Below are positions 21,717 through 38,566 of a DNA stretch of 64,000 nt, in pieces. The stretch is taken from contig OY997656.1 of the NCBI GenBank assembly GCA_963921795.1, forward strand, positions 58,756,795 to 58,820,794, given 5' to 3'. Every line of letters begins with the position of its first letter. The first letter of the stretch is position 1. The notes below the pieces were generated by a model, which did not search any database, was not told the DNA's origin, and saw only the letters and a list, made by a program, of their open reading frames with translations. The DNA comes from Nannobrachium achirus. Taxonomy: Eukaryota; Chordata; Actinopteri; Myctophiformes; Myctophidae. The position numbers were made by a program, and so were the translations under genes.

Positions 21717-22880
21717 GTGTGTCAGTTATGCCTTATATCAATCTCCATATATTGCCAAGATCCCTGTTGTCATAAATATTGTGTCAGTCTCACGATAACC
21801 AGTGTGGTCGATCCCTGAGTGATCAATATTAAGCCCATATCTGGGAATGCCAATATGGACATGAACTTGTGACCGGGGAAATCACGCTCTTTCGAACGAC
21901 CATCATTTAGACCGAAGGGTTAGCGACTCACTCCACGGAGGTTAGCGTTAGGGTGAGGGTTAGAGTCGGGTGTCGAAAAGATGACATGTAGTAACAGCGA
22001 CACGCTCCCCCTGTGACCTAACATACCACCAGATAAACCCAAGCCAGCCATCTACTATGATGGCCTGGTGTGTTTCATTTTTATTAAACTAGCAGTCATC
22101 TGTGTCTCACCTGTCTTGATTAGGGGTGATTAGGGAGCATCACATAATTAAGGATTGCCTACAGGAAAGGTCAACCCACTACACTTACATTGTTTTGGGC
22201 TGCTAGGTTATACCGGTATGTGCAAACAACAATGTGCAAATAACAAGGTTTAACATTGCTCCTGTGAATAAACATTGTTCTATGGACATGCTATCCAAAG
22301 CTATGCTCATAAATGCGGTCTTGTGTGGACACAGCTCCACAAGTCCTTTATAAGACCTTTTAGTAGCTGTCGCTACTGCTTTCTTGTCTGTGTGACAGGG
22401 TCGAGTGTGTGTACTGCATCCTGTAGCTATAATTCCATCCACTGCATGGGACTGTATCTGTGACAACAGAGCTGATCCCATAACCTGGGGGACATAACCT
22501 TGATAACAGAACCTGTGGCCGCATTTGCTAATAACTTCCAAACTTCACAAAACGCTAATACAGTGAAAAATGACATATGTCACTGTCTTCCAAGGTTCCA
22601 AGGTAATAGAAAACTAAGAATAAGAAATGGTCCGTATTCCATAGAAACGTTGAGGAATTCACCCAGTAAAAATGACCAGATTCAGTCACTTTTCATGAAA
22701 TATCAGTTTGGACTGTCACCCAAAACTCTCACCCTAAACAGGCCCAATATATGGCAAAAGGTGATCATATGCTACATACAGTATAGGCCCTATTGTCATC
22801 TTCTCAAAATAGGTTATCAACATTCCAGACAGTATACTGCATTAAGCCATATTCATACTTCATCCATATTTGATTAGATA
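19930..22880. other. Non-genic stretch with two (TGTC)n microsatellites
   Basis: There is no convincing exon. Perfect or near-perfect TGTC tetranucleotide runs occupy about 20391-20487 and 21645-21712. Around 21940-21970 there are a few GTTAGGG-like words in unique-looking CpG-containing sequence; they are too few and too scattered to be telomeric. Confidence 0.6.
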
Positions 22881-25800
22881 TGGGTTATGCCAAGAAAATC
22901 GAACCATCGAAAATGGGACACCTTCAGATATGCCATAGATTTGATCTGTATTCTAGAAAAGGATAGTGCTCGTCAGAATGTTCAGATAGGACATACGGTC
23001 ATATTTGAAATACACATGACAAAAATAAGATATAAAGTGATATTTAGAACACACACAACAAAGATAAGATGTAACTGGTTTCCGTATATAATATCCTCAT
23101 GATGTATATTGGGTTCATATTTGACCAAATATGAAACACCAATGACACTGGTCTGTTTTGCCCAGTATAAATCACCCAATTCTGTGAATTTCCATGACCT
23201 ATTAATATCATTTAAATGCCTCACCCAAAACAGGCCCAATGGCAAAATCTGTAGTAGCAATACTCCAATACCTCATATTCATACTTCTTATATGAGAAGG
23301 AGATGAATACTTCCATATTCCATATTTGATTAGATATGGGATGGGCCAAGTGAATATTGAATATCGGAATTGGTAGTAATTCTAGTGTCAATTCCAGAGT
23401 AAATATATGACTTTAAGTGATATATGAATGTAATATAGGCTGTATTTGTGACACATTCATATACATACCATAGATTTGATGCGTATTCTAGAAAAGTTGT
23501 TGAGCTCAGATATGTCCAGATAGGACATAAGGTGATATTTGGAACATACACATGACAGAAGAAAGATGTAACTGTATCCTTCTATAAAATATGTCCTCAT
23601 GATGTATATTAGGTTCATATTTGACCAGATATGACATATCAATGAAATGTAGGATATATATCAGAAATGTTCTGTTTCGTGACCTATCAATATCAGTTAA
23701 AAATCTCACCCAAAACAGGCCCAATGGCAAAATATGTAGTTAGTATATTTCATATGAGAATATTTGATGATATATGCTACAGATATTATCATTATTCTAC
23801 CCAAAATAGGTATAAGTATATTCCTATATACTGCAATAGGTCATATTTATATGTTGTAAATGACAAGGAGATGAATACTTCATCCATATTTGATAAGATA
23901 TGGTTGATGTCAACAAAACCTTAAATATGCATTAGAAATGGTCTGTATTCGGAAGTGGTTATGCTGTAAATATATGACTTTAAGTGATATATGAAGTCAA
24001 AGTCTGATACATCAAGATTTACCAGAGACTTAAAGGTATTCTAGACAAAATAATGTGATCAGATATTTTCAGATATGACCAAAGGTCATTTACGGAACAC
24101 ATACATGAAAAAATTAAACAGCTGCTTGTATTCATGAACATTCATGATGTATATTGGGTTCACATTTGGCAATATATGGTGCATATCAACAAAACTCAGG
24201 ATATTTATCAGAAATGTCGGTATTCCAGAGAGAATCCAAAATCAGATATTTGGGGATTCTGGATATTTTAGCCCAAAGGTAATTTACGGACCACGTACAT
24301 GACACATTTTAAATTTTGCTTGTATCCTAGTATGATATATTGTTTTCATGATGTATATTGGGTTCATGTTTGACCAGATATGTTGCATATCAACACAACT
24401 CAGGATATGCATCAGAAATGTCCGTATCTATAGGGAATCCAAAATCTGATATTTGGGGATTCTAGATCTTTTCGTCCATTGAATATGCCTCAGAAATGGT
24501 CAATATTCTCTAGCAGATCCACTGCAAAGATATGACTTGAGGTCATATATGAACTCACTATCTGACATATGAAGTATTCTAACAAAATATTGTGATCAGA
24601 TATTTCCAGATATGACCTAAAGCCATTTACAGAACATATACATGACAAAAATAAAATGTTGCTTGTATCCTAGTACAACATATCGTCTTTATGATGTATA
24701 TTGGGTTCATATTTGACCAGATCTAGCATTTCCATGGAACTCAGAATATGCATAACAATTTACTGTTTCATGACCTATCAATATCAGTTAAATATCTTGT
24801 CCAAAACAGGCATAATGGTAAAATCTGTAGTACGTATATTTGATGTGTAAATCGTTGATGATATATGCTACAGATATTCTCATTATTTTAATCAAAATAG
24901 GGTGTCAGTATATTCATATATACTGCATTACGTATATTCATACTTTGTATATGGCAAGGAAATGTATACTCTGTCCATATTTGATAAGATATGGTTGATG
25001 TCAACAAAACCTTAAATATGCCTCAGAAATGGTCAGTATTCTCTAGCAGATCCACTGTAAAGATATGACTTGAGGTCATATATGAACTCACTACTTGACA
25101 CAACAAATATTTTAGAAAAAATATTATGATCAGATATTTCCAGATATGACATGAGGTAATTTATGGAACATATACTTGACAAAATTAAAATTACGCCTGT
25201 ATCCTAGTACAACATTTGTCTCCATGATATATATTTGGTTCATATTTGACCAGATATGGCATTTCCATGAAAGTCAGGATATGCATCAGAAATGTTCTGT
25301 TTCATGAACTATCAATATCAGTTAAATATCTCACCCAAAAAATGCCAAATGGCAAAATCTGTAGTAAGTATATTTGATATGAAAACCGTTGATGATATAT
25401 GCTACAGATATTGCCATTATTCTTAACAAAATATGCTGTCAGTATATTCATATATACTGCATTACGTATATTCATACTTTGTAAATGACAAGGAGATGTA
25501 TACTTTGTCCATATTTGATAAGATATGGTTGATGTCAACAAAACCTTAAACATGCCCCAGAAATGGTCATTATTCTCTAGCAGATCCACTGTAAAGATAT
25601 GACTTTAGGTCATATATGAACTCAGTATTTGATACATCAAGTATTCTAGAAAAAATATTATGATCAGATATTTCCAGATATGACCTGAGGTAATTTATGG
25701 AACATATACTTGACAAAATTAAAATTACGCCTGTATCCTAGTACAACATTTGTCTCCATGATATATATTGGGTTCATATTTGACCAGATCTAGCATTTCC

Positions 25801-26898
25801 ACGAAAGTCAGGATATGCATTAGAAATGTTCTGTTTCATGACCTATCAATATCAGTTAAATATCTCACCCAAAACATGCCAAATGGCTAAATCTGTAGTA
25901 AGTATATTTGATATGAAAATCGTTGATGATATATTGCCATTATTCTTATCAAAATATGCTGTCAGTATATTCATATACACTGCGTTGCGTATATTCATAC
26001 TTTGTATATGGCAAGGAGATGTATACTTCATCCATATTTGATGAGATATGGTTGATGTCAACAAATACTTAAATATGCCTCAGAAATGGTCAGTATTCTC
26101 TAGCAGATCCACTGTAAAGATATGACTTTAGGTCATATATGAACTCACTATTTGACACATCAAGTATTCTAGAAAAAATATTATGATCAGATATTTCTAG
26201 ATATGACCTGAGGTAATTTACAGGACATATACTTGTCAAAATTAAAATTACGCCTGTATCTTAGTACAACATTTGTCTCCATGATATATATTTGGTTCAT
26301 ATTTGACCAGATATGGCATTTTTATGGAACTCATATATGCATCAGAAACGTTCTGTTTCATGACCAATCAATATCAGTTAAATATCTCACCCAAAACATG
26401 CCAAATGGCAAAATCTGTGGTAAGCATATTTGATATGAAAATCGTTGATGATATATGTGCTACAGATATTGTCATTATTCTTGTCAAAATATGACAAGGA
26501 GATGTATACTTTGTCCATATTTGATAAGATATGGTTGATGTCAACAAAACCTTAAATATGCCTCATAAATGGTCAGTATTCTCTAGCAGATCCACTGTAA
26601 AGATATGACTTTAGGTCATATATGAATCAATATTTGACACATCAAGTATTCTAGAAAGAATATTGTGATCAGATATTTACAGATATGACCTAAGGTCATT
26701 TACGGAACATATATATGACAAAAATAAAATATTTGCTTGTATCCTAGTACACCATATTGTCTTCATGATGTATATTTGGTTCATATTTGACCAGATATGG
26801 TGCATATCAAAAAAAGTCAGGATATGTGACGGAAATGTCCGTATTCCAGAAAGAATCAAAATTCGATATTTTGGGATTCTTGCTCTTTTCGCCCAGTG
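22880..26898 (-). repeat. AT-rich satellite of about 530-bp units ending in a CACTG-type terminus
   Basis: Long diverged units are repeated in tandem. The marker GATATGGTTGATGTCAACAA recurs near 24988, 25527, 26047 and 26533, spacing roughly 485-540 bp. Each unit includes TCTCTAGCAGATCCACTGTA and CATATTTGACCAGATATG-like motifs. The array ends at 26898 with the reverse complement of CACTGGGCGAAAAGAGCAAG, followed by CTT. Terminus-like words (GATATTTGGGGATTCT) also occur inside at about 24248 and 24450. The units share pentamer-scale motifs with the 65-bp array at 2255-3190. I see no transposase. Confidence 0.7.
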
Positions 26899-27000
26899 CT
26901 TGGTGTTGTTGAAATGTTTTGTATAAATCAAACTGCCTTGCTTTGCCTAGAACATCCAGAGACACTGAGAGAATCTTTATTTTGAATGTTGTGCCTTCCA
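26899..27000 (-). repeat. Fragment of common fish repeat tail
   Basis: Read on the minus strand, GGCAAAGCAAGGCAGTTTGA followed by TTTATACAAAACATTTCAAC resembles a very common teleost repeat tail. It stops abruptly at the CACTG terminus. The identification is from memory. Confidence 0.4.
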
Positions 27001-27334
27001 AAGAGAAGCAGAAAGCAGAGTAATATTGTTTTCTGACAGTTATAAATAAAGTAATAATACAGTAGGTATAACTGTAATCATTTGGTGTTCTGTTGTCATG
27101 CATCAAAGGCCTCAGTCTATTTATAAGCATGGTGCTGTGCAGCTGCATGTTACTATTTATGTGGTAAGAGCAGCTCTCGTATTTACAAGGAAATGTGTGT
27201 AACTTCTTTATTCTGGCTTCACAAAACACAACATATCATGTTCTCTCTCTAGGTGGTCCATGGACCAGCCCTCCAGTGACATCTCCAGTCATTTCCATCC
27301 TCCATACATATGTCTGGCTCTGCATCTTTCCTAC

Positions 27335-31303
<3,969 letters not shown>

Positions 31304-31655
31304 TAAGGGCTAATAATGTAATAAAAACATTTAACAAAAACTCATAATGTAGTAATTAGCTCATAATGTTATAAAAAAAACAAGCGCATAACGTAATAAC
31401 GGATTTTTCAATAATGTAATAATGTGTTACATTAAGAACCTCCACATAGGAGGCTCATAATGTAATAAAACTTCATAATGTAATGTATTTTTATTACATT
31501 ATGAGCTGATTATTACATTATGAGCTTTTATTACATTTTAATTATACATTATGCACTTGTTTTTATTACATTATGAGCTGATTATTACATTATGAGTTTT
31601 TATTACACATTTTTATTACATTATTATGAGCCCTTATTACATTATGAGTTGCTAC
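31304..31655. repeat. Foldback array of TCATAATGTAATAA motifs
   Basis: Several copies of a 14-mer related to TCATAATGTAATAA are followed by several copies of its complement (TTATTACATTATGA). The whole can fold into a long imperfect hairpin. It starts right after the stop codon of Ig gene 1, so it is either 3' UTR or an insertion that defined the present C-terminus. Confidence 0.75.
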
Positions 31656-32035
31656 ACACCCTGCCAACTTTGTTGATGAAGAATGGAGCAACTATCTGCT
31701 AAACATGCAGCAGATGAATACATATGGGGATCATTTAGCTGTACAAAGAGCATCCACAATGTTCAACATACAGTTTGTGATTGTATCGACACTGGGTGTT
31801 GATGCAACATAGATAATATCCCCATGTGGTCAGTATGACGACAGTCTGCCATTGCTAGTTCTGGGCCACTTTGGTTTGGTGCCCCCCACCCCGCCCTGGC
31901 CTAAACCAGGCTAGAGGCAGGCTGGACACCCTTCATGCACAACCCCCTTCATTCTATTCATTTTCAATTGTGTATTTCAGGTGAGACATGAATCTAGATT
32001 AATTTCACATCTACAACGGCTAGTTTACAATGTTT

Positions 32036-32104
<69 letters not shown>

Positions 32105-33090
32105 CTTTTTTTCCCAAGCCTTGCACACATAATCTGCCAAAAAGAAAATACTTTTACTAAAACATAATTCAAGTCTTTCATAATAATCCAACTAAACGAC
32201 AAATAGATGACATTTGACCAAATAATCTATGTCTTAATTCATCATATAATGGACAATAATGAAATATTCTCTACTTCCATTACAGTGGACCATAATATAT
32301 CAATCTAAAGTGGTGTTGGCCTAGTACAGTATGTTTACATCAGAGCAGAGCATGGTTCTGGTTAGCCTTTTCTCCATTTCACCACACAGTGGCAGTGTTA
32401 TCCCTTTAGCCTTATTGTCTGACTGTACCTACTGTATAGTTCTGTTTATATTTTGGACTAATTAAGTATTCAATCAGGTGAATTGAATTTTTAACTTTTC
32501 TCACCTTTAGTATGATCTGTTAATTTACAACAAAAGAAAAGTCATTAAAATGTGTGAATAATGGCACAGAAATGTGTTCATAAATCATATGGTACTTAAT
32601 GTCAGTATGGTTGAGTTTGGGGAATGGGCGAGACTTGTGTGCATACAGGCATCACTCACTAGAAAGAAGAAAACAATGATTTTATAACAAATATATGTTT
32701 TTTATGTGATACTCGAAACACAAATTCCTAATGGCCTCAAAGCTCTTCAAACTATATTGTTAAACTGTGAACCATTAAAATTCATAATAAATCCCTGAAA
32801 TTGAAAACCATGACCACACTTTTTCTGCTTTCCAATGTAATCTGCAGTTAGAACAGTAATGCTGTATTTGAGAAAGAAGCAGCTTTAACTTCCTGACGTT
32901 GAAGTTTAGCTGCTTGTGGTTTGAACAGCATCCGTTAGACATTGCAAAAAGGAAGTCACATGATCATCGTTTTCAGGTTACCTAAGGTTAATTTAGTTGG
33001 AAGGAAGCTTGACTGAAGTCAAGCTCCTTTAAAACTGAATCATGTGAACCTGCTGTCATACCTCTGTTGTATTTAAAAAGTAGCACAGCT

Positions 33091-33098
<8 letters not shown>
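31656..33098. other. Spacer between Ig genes 1 and 2
   Basis: No exon is seen. It holds a perfect GATA run (about 32036-32104). Otherwise it is AT-rich sequence with no inverted-repeat ends that I could pair. Confidence 0.5.

Positions 33099-33182
<84 letters not shown>
33099..33182. repeat. (GACA)n microsatellite in the upstream region of Ig gene 2
   Basis: About 21 perfect GACA units lie 77 bp before the ATG at 33259. The paralogous region before gene 3 (about 46850-46910) has only scattered GACA words, so the run expanded after duplication. Confidence 0.95.
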
Positions 33183-33258
33183 GGCGGTGAAGAGACATAT
33201 AGTATAGGACAGCTGTCTCACCCTCTGCAGTGATGTGGTTTGTGAGCTGAACAACAAG

Positions 33259-36200
33259 ATGCAGAAACAGGTCCAGATGCTGTTGTTTTTCTGTGGTGTT
33301 TTTATGAGCTCTGTCCACACTCTGAAATGGACCAATGTACCTGTGGACCTGGGACAAGACACCATCCTCAACTGCTCTCTGGATGAAGATAATATCATCT
33401 GGAACATGAAGCTACCGGGAGGAGAGACCGTTAAGATCCTGAGAACATATGATACAAACTTAATGAATAGTTTCTATTTCAATGAGACTTTCAAAGACAG
33501 GTTCTCTGTGAAGCTGGGGAATCGTCTGTTCATTCACAAGGTGACGGTAGAAGACAGATTGTTTTACTGCTCCAAGGTAGACGACACCTCCTTCTTCAAT
33601 GAAATCCTCCATCTCTTCTCTGGTAAGCATGACAAGAATCCTGACTTTGGAAAGATTTTAACTGTTCTGTATCATCTATGACTATTAATTGTACACATAA
33701 ATACAGTACGAAGAAAATTATTATTATTATGGTTTGATGTATGATGATGTCACTGGTAGGCAAGTTTCTGATCTTAGTTGTTTTATTTTATTTTGTAGTG
33801 ACATTTGTTTCCTGATTTCTGTGTTGAATTTACAGCTTTGTTCAGTTTTAGATACGGTTCTTTACTCCTGACACCATGACACAGGGATCATTGCTGAATG
33901 CAAAAGCTTCGATAAATTGATTATTGTTATTTTTTCAGTGACACATAATTATGGTCAATATTGTGTTGGGAATATTTTGAGTTTGCGTTTCTTGTTTGTT
34001 TGTTTGTTTTTTAATTAGTTTCCGAGTCAACCTGTCAGATGTGTAAAGAGATTGCCCAGCCACCAGCCTGTCAGGCGTGTATAGAGTCCAGTGATCGTCC
34101 TTCCAGTTGGTGGCCCAACGCTCCGCTCATCGTGTCTCTGGTTCTCAACGCCCTTCTGATCTGTGCTCTAACAGTAACAGGTCTGTACGACCTTCAGAGG
34201 GTCAATGATTTGAGTCTGTTTCACTGCAAACCAGGAATCATTTTATTTTAATGAAGAAAACTGTATTTTAACCAATAGTATGTTAAAGGATCTATGGTCA
34301 ACCTTTTCTTGAAAAACGGATGCTAAAATAAAAATAATGTTTCGAAAATGTTTTATAAGAAAATAAGCTTCATATATGTGTTTCTATTCAAATATGACCA
34401 CAAAAAGCGTAAAATAATGATAAAATAATCATTTTGGCCGTTATAGGGCCGGCTTTGTTTACATCCCTTATCAATCCATAGAAGAGGGATGTAAACAAAG
34501 TCAGCCTGACAATGGCCAAAATGATTATTTTTTACTTTTTTCAAGAAAAAGTTGACTATAGCTCCTTTAATACAATTCATAATTATAAAACAGATGGTTC
34601 CACTGCTTGAGTCTGATTGGTTCAATGCCACCAGCTGGACTATGGATTAATATTACTGCAATGACGGCGTGTTTACAATGTTCACTGTCTGTAACATGTG
34701 TAATATCCTGGGTCTAATGCACCACAGAGGACAAAAGTGCTCTTTCTAAAGGGGAGCACACACTGGTGGGCGGGTCTATTGGCTGGAGCCAGGCAAAACT
34801 GGATGCGGCGCGTTGTCACACAGCACATCCATTTCCCCCAGTGGGGAGAACCATGGGAGAACATGTTCAAAGCACGGCAACACTGGACAAATAGAACAGC
34901 AGCGTATCGGCGCGGCAGACGAGGCGGCAGACCCGCGGCTGCGCGCGTCTGACGCCGCCGGTGTGGGTTAGTTAATTGAAAATAACGGGCCGTATTGTTT
35001 TACGCGCCGCTTCCACGCCGCTTCCGCGTCCAGTGTGTGTTCTCCTTTACACTCCTCCAAGATGGCATTCTGTTTGTCCTGTGGGGAGATGTTGCACTTA
35101 TGAGCTCCAGACAGTACAACATGTCTGGGGATGCAGGGGTTAATTGATTAATGGTTGGTTAATTAATCTCAATGGAAGAGTAGCTAGCCCACCTCCACTA
35201 CACATATAAATGGTAAATGGTGCATTTATATAGCGCTTTTATCCAAAGCGCATTACAGAGATTGTGCATTACATTCACCCATTCACGCACACATTCAGGA
35301 GGAAACCATGCAAGGCACCAACCTGCTCATGGGGAGCAACAAGGGGTTCAGAGTCTTGCCCAAGGACCCTTCGACATTAACTCAGGGGGAGCCCGGATTC
35401 GAACTGGGAACCCTTCGGGAACCCTTCGTGCTCTAATAACGGTTTCTCTACCCCTGAGCTTTGTCACCCCTACATGTACTAGTTACTAGTGCATGTAACT
35501 AGTACTAGTGTAGTGGTTCAGGGGTAGAGTGGGCTGTATAGAGAGGCCAGATGGAGAACCGCAAAGTTCCCAGTTCGATCCCAACTATAGTGATAGTATT
35601 TCATTAAAATACGTTTGGATTGCAGCTTTAAGTTAAGTTATGGGCTTTTATATTAGGTACAGTATAGGATTTAATGTTCAGGTACAGTTAGATGTACCGT
35701 ACCCATGTGATATAGAGACATAAATAAACAGTAAATGCAGTGGACCACAGAGGAGTTTTCACTTTGATTATTATTCATTATTAATTTTATATATTTGTGT
35801 TTTGTGTTTGAAGGTTTTTATCGTTCATCTCGACGTCACCTCAAACGCGACCCTGGCTCCAACCCTGACCCTAGCAGTGACCTTTCACTTCTGACCCCAC
35901 CTGTGAACAACAACCTCACTGTGGTCAGTGGAACTACCGTATGACTGTCTTCCCTGCACACACATGTTATTAACATGTTTAACATGGTAGATTGATTGAT
36001 TAATTGAATACAACATTAGCAGTTTGCATATGAAAAGTACAGGACAGTGCAGTTCACACCTCTCGGGTGACTGAACTTCTCACCTTATCTCTAAAGCTGG
36101 CCTTACAATAGCAGATAATTGGGCGCGATTGAATCGGGTAGCATTAAATACTACAGGATAATTTTTTTCAGATTCTCTGACCAGATAATCTAAACGGGCT

Positions 36201-37794
36201 CACACTAGCCGTTTTGAAAAGTCAGGCGCTCCGCACGCTACAGGATTCTATTCAGATTGAGTCGGGCCTGAACAAAGCAATAATACATAATATAATGAAT
36301 ACAAAATATCACGGGGGCTGTTCTTCGCCTTGCAACACGCACACGCACACACAAACACATTAGCGTTATCCCCACAACACACCATTGCATCGCTTTGCGC
36401 AATGGAGAAAAAAAAGAAGGAATTTGTGTCCCATTTTGATGATAATATGAGTTCACTTTGACACGTTTCATGTCCATCCATGCATCCGTGCATGTATGTA
36501 TGTGAGTGAGAGAGAGTGAGGGAGGGAGGGAGAGATGGAGAGAGAAAAAGAGAGAGAGATCTGTCGATCAGCAGCTCAGCAGCTGTCTTTCTCTCGGTCA
36601 CCCGCTGCTGTTCCAGACGAGTAGTAGGGATCCCAGAAAAATATCAAACATGTTTGAAAAGAGTCGGGCTGGCACTGATCGCCCTCCGAGCCACTCGGCG
36701 AGGCTCAGATTGAATTTGTGAGCCCTCACGCTAGACGACATTTATGCCCGATTGTTGGGGCAGTCGGAGGCAGCCAGATTGTCAAGAGGGTAATTAAATG
36801 CCCCGATTATCGGCTAGTGTATGGCCAGCTTAAAGGAGATACCAGCCACCCGTCTGAGGAAACCCATTCCGGCCGCTTGCACCCGCGACCTTATACTTTC
36901 AGTCATGAACCACACTTCATCACCATAGGTGAGAGTAGGAACGAAGATTGCTCGGTAGGTCAGTTGGGTTACGCAGGGACACACTAACTCAAACGCACAC
37001 ACGAAGAGATTTAATACATCTAAAGAAGGATATTAAAAAGGTTTGTCATTTTGTTTGAAATGACCAAACCTGTCTTCCTATGTCCCTTGTAGGCAGTTTT
37101 CTGAGCTGTCTGCAGTCCTCCTCTGAGACACAGGGTAAAATATGAGCATTATAGTGAGGACAGATTATATGACAGAGATTGAAAATGCTCCTGTAAGCAG
37201 CCCTCACATCACATTCAGAAAACACAGAACCTGATGATGAAGGGACTTTGATACCGTAGACAATTATATATGGAAGGATGGAAATCCTATTTATCAACAG
37301 TATCGTAGAAGCCATTTTGACCGGTTTAGCTTACAAAATGCTAGCTTAATACATTTTGTATTATTATTATTATTATTATTTTTACCCTTATTACCATTCT
37401 CTCTCTCTCTAACCACAACCAAACCTCACCACACGTTGGTGCTGTTTCCCAGGTCCCCCCCGGCGCTGGCCCTGGGTCCGACGGCATCTACCACTTAGTC
37501 CAGAAGCCTTCTGGTCCTCCTAGCTCTGGAGCAGGCTGTTACACTGTCTACTCCAAAGTCCAGATGCATTCTGGTCCTGCTGGTTCTGCCACTGGTTCCA
37601 GCTCTGGTCCAGACCCAACAAGTCTTTACGCTGAAGCCCAGATGCCTTCTGGTCCTGCTGGTTCTACCGCTGGTTCTGCTGGTTCTACCGTTGGTTCAGC
37701 AGGTTCTGCTGTCGCTGGTTCCAGCTCTGGTCCAGACCCCACAAGGCTGTACGCCAAAGTCCAGAAGCCTGTCTGGCAACCTAGAGTACAATAG
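33259..37794 (+). CDS. Ig-superfamily gene 2: V-set receptor with repeated-tyrosine tail
   Basis: Four exons join in frame: 33259-33622 (signal peptide plus V domain, phase 1), 34019-34180 (stalk and membrane, phase 1), 35814-35938 (cytoplasmic, leaves phase 0) and 37453-37794 (tail, TAG). The total is 993 nt, 330 residues plus stop. The signal core is MLLFFCGVFMSS. The V domain has NCSLDED, IIWNMKL and RLFYCSK; the usual DxGxYxC is replaced by EDRLFYC. The stalk is Cys-rich (CQMCKEIAQPPACQAC). The membrane segment is about APLIVSLVLNALLICALTV, with no charged residue. The tail holds IYHLV, TVYSKV (ITSM-like), LYAEA and LYAKV, set in SGPAGS-type repeats. It is probably a surface immune receptor; V-exon identity makes it the sister of gene 3. 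The exact family (NITR-like, CD300-like or other) is not determined. Confidence 0.75.
34284..34570. mobile_element. Inverted-repeat MITE in intron 2 of Ig gene 2
   Basis: Arms of about 30 bp (AAAGGATCTATGGTCAACC and its near complement ending GTTGACTATAGCTCCTTT) face each other. An inner inverted pair (TTTGTTTACATCCCT / AGGGATGTAAACAAA) makes most of the unit foldable. TTA/TAA lies at the ends. No ORF. Confidence 0.75.
34880..35045. other. CpG-rich intronic block
   Basis: Dense CpG and GC words (GCGGCAGACCCGCGGCTGCG, CGCCGCTTCCACGCCGCTTC) stand out from AT-rich flanks. They may be part of a DNA transposon whose ends I could not pair, or a small CpG island. Confidence 0.35.
35215..35480 (-). 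repeat. tRNA-derived SINE, antisense
   Basis: It starts with the common fish tail TATAGCGCTTTTATCCAAAG and ends with CCCGGATTCGAACTGGGAAC, whose complement is a tRNA B-box (GTTCGAATCC). The related element at 58034-58432 has the same layout in the sense direction. Confidence 0.7.
35513..35590 (+). repeat. SINE tRNA-like head fragment
   Basis: GTGGTTCAGGGGTAGAGTGG (A-box-like) and CCCAGTTCGATCCCAACT (B-box) are about 45 bp apart, as in tRNA-derived SINE heads. The body is absent. Confidence 0.65.
36095..36830. mobile_element. Harbinger-like non-autonomous element in intron 3 of Ig gene 2
   Basis: Terminal repeats AGCTGGCCTTACA and TGTATGGCCAGCT match at 12 of 13 positions and are flanked by TAA on both sides (36092-36094, 36831-36833). 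A 3-bp TAA/TTA duplication is the PIF/Harbinger signature. The 736-bp interior has no transposase and includes a GA-rich run (about 36506-36560). Confidence 0.75.
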
Positions 37795-37816
37795 AGTCTA
37801 GAACAGTGGTCAGGGG

Positions 37817-38566
37817 CAGGGCAGACATTTCAGGGAGGCCATGCAAGGCCATGGCCTCATGGTCGTTGCCCCTTAGTTTGGCCTTGTGCCCCTCAAACCA
37901 ATGGCATGACCTGAGGCCACAGTGGCCTTAATGCCCCTCAAACCAATGGCATGACCTGAGGCCACAGTGGCCTTAATGCCCCTCAAACCAATGGCATGAC
38001 CTGAGGCCACAGTGGCCTTAATGCCCCTCAAACCAATGGCATGACCTGAGACCACAGTGGCCTTAATGCCCCTCAAACCAATGGCATGACCTGAGGCCAC
38101 AGTGACCTTAATGCCCCTCAAACCAATGGCATGACCTGAGGCCACAGTGGCCTTAATGCCCCTCAAACCAATGGCATGACCTGAGGCCACAGTGGCCTTA
38201 ATGCCCCTCAAACCAATGGCATGACCTGAGCTGACTGTACCACTTTCTCCTCTGTCTCTTTCTTGTCATGTAGACACCAGTCTCTTTTGTTGAGTCCCCA
38301 TTTTGAAACCAATCCAGTATCTTTGATTTGTGCAGGGCTGAGCATGGATCAGATTGTAAATACAAATTTATTTCACTACAGATAGTCTACATATTACATT
38401 TAAAATCATCCTTGACCCTTAAATTCAATTAATTATTTCAATGGACTAAAATCTTCTTTTATGTGATGGCCTTCCTGCCCTGGCATTTGGCCTTTGTGCC
38501 CTCAAATAATTGACAACACCAAAGGCCAAGTGGCCACGCCCCTAAAATGACGAAATTCCAGGCCTG
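37817..38566 (-). mobile_element. hAT-type element, short copy (750 bp)
   Basis: The flanks GTCAGGGG / GTCAGGAG (37809-37816, 38567-38574) match at 7 of 8. The ends are CAGGGCAG and AGGCCTG. Inside are about eight copies of a 45-bp repeat (CCTTAATGCCCCTCAAACCA...) and, once only, the TCTTTCTTGTCATGTAGAC segment that is massively amplified in the copy at 42037-46111. It lies 22 bp after the stop codon of Ig gene 2, so it probably forms part of that gene's 3' UTR. Confidence 0.85.

Noticed and set aside
21940..21975. Telomere-like GTTAGGG words
   Set aside because: Only two or three degenerate copies; not an interstitial telomeric array.
1560..26930. Open frame running across the flanks of the two CACTG termini if joined
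   Set aside because: The right flank matches a common fish repeat tail and the left a LINE fragment. The short continuous frame is probably chance.
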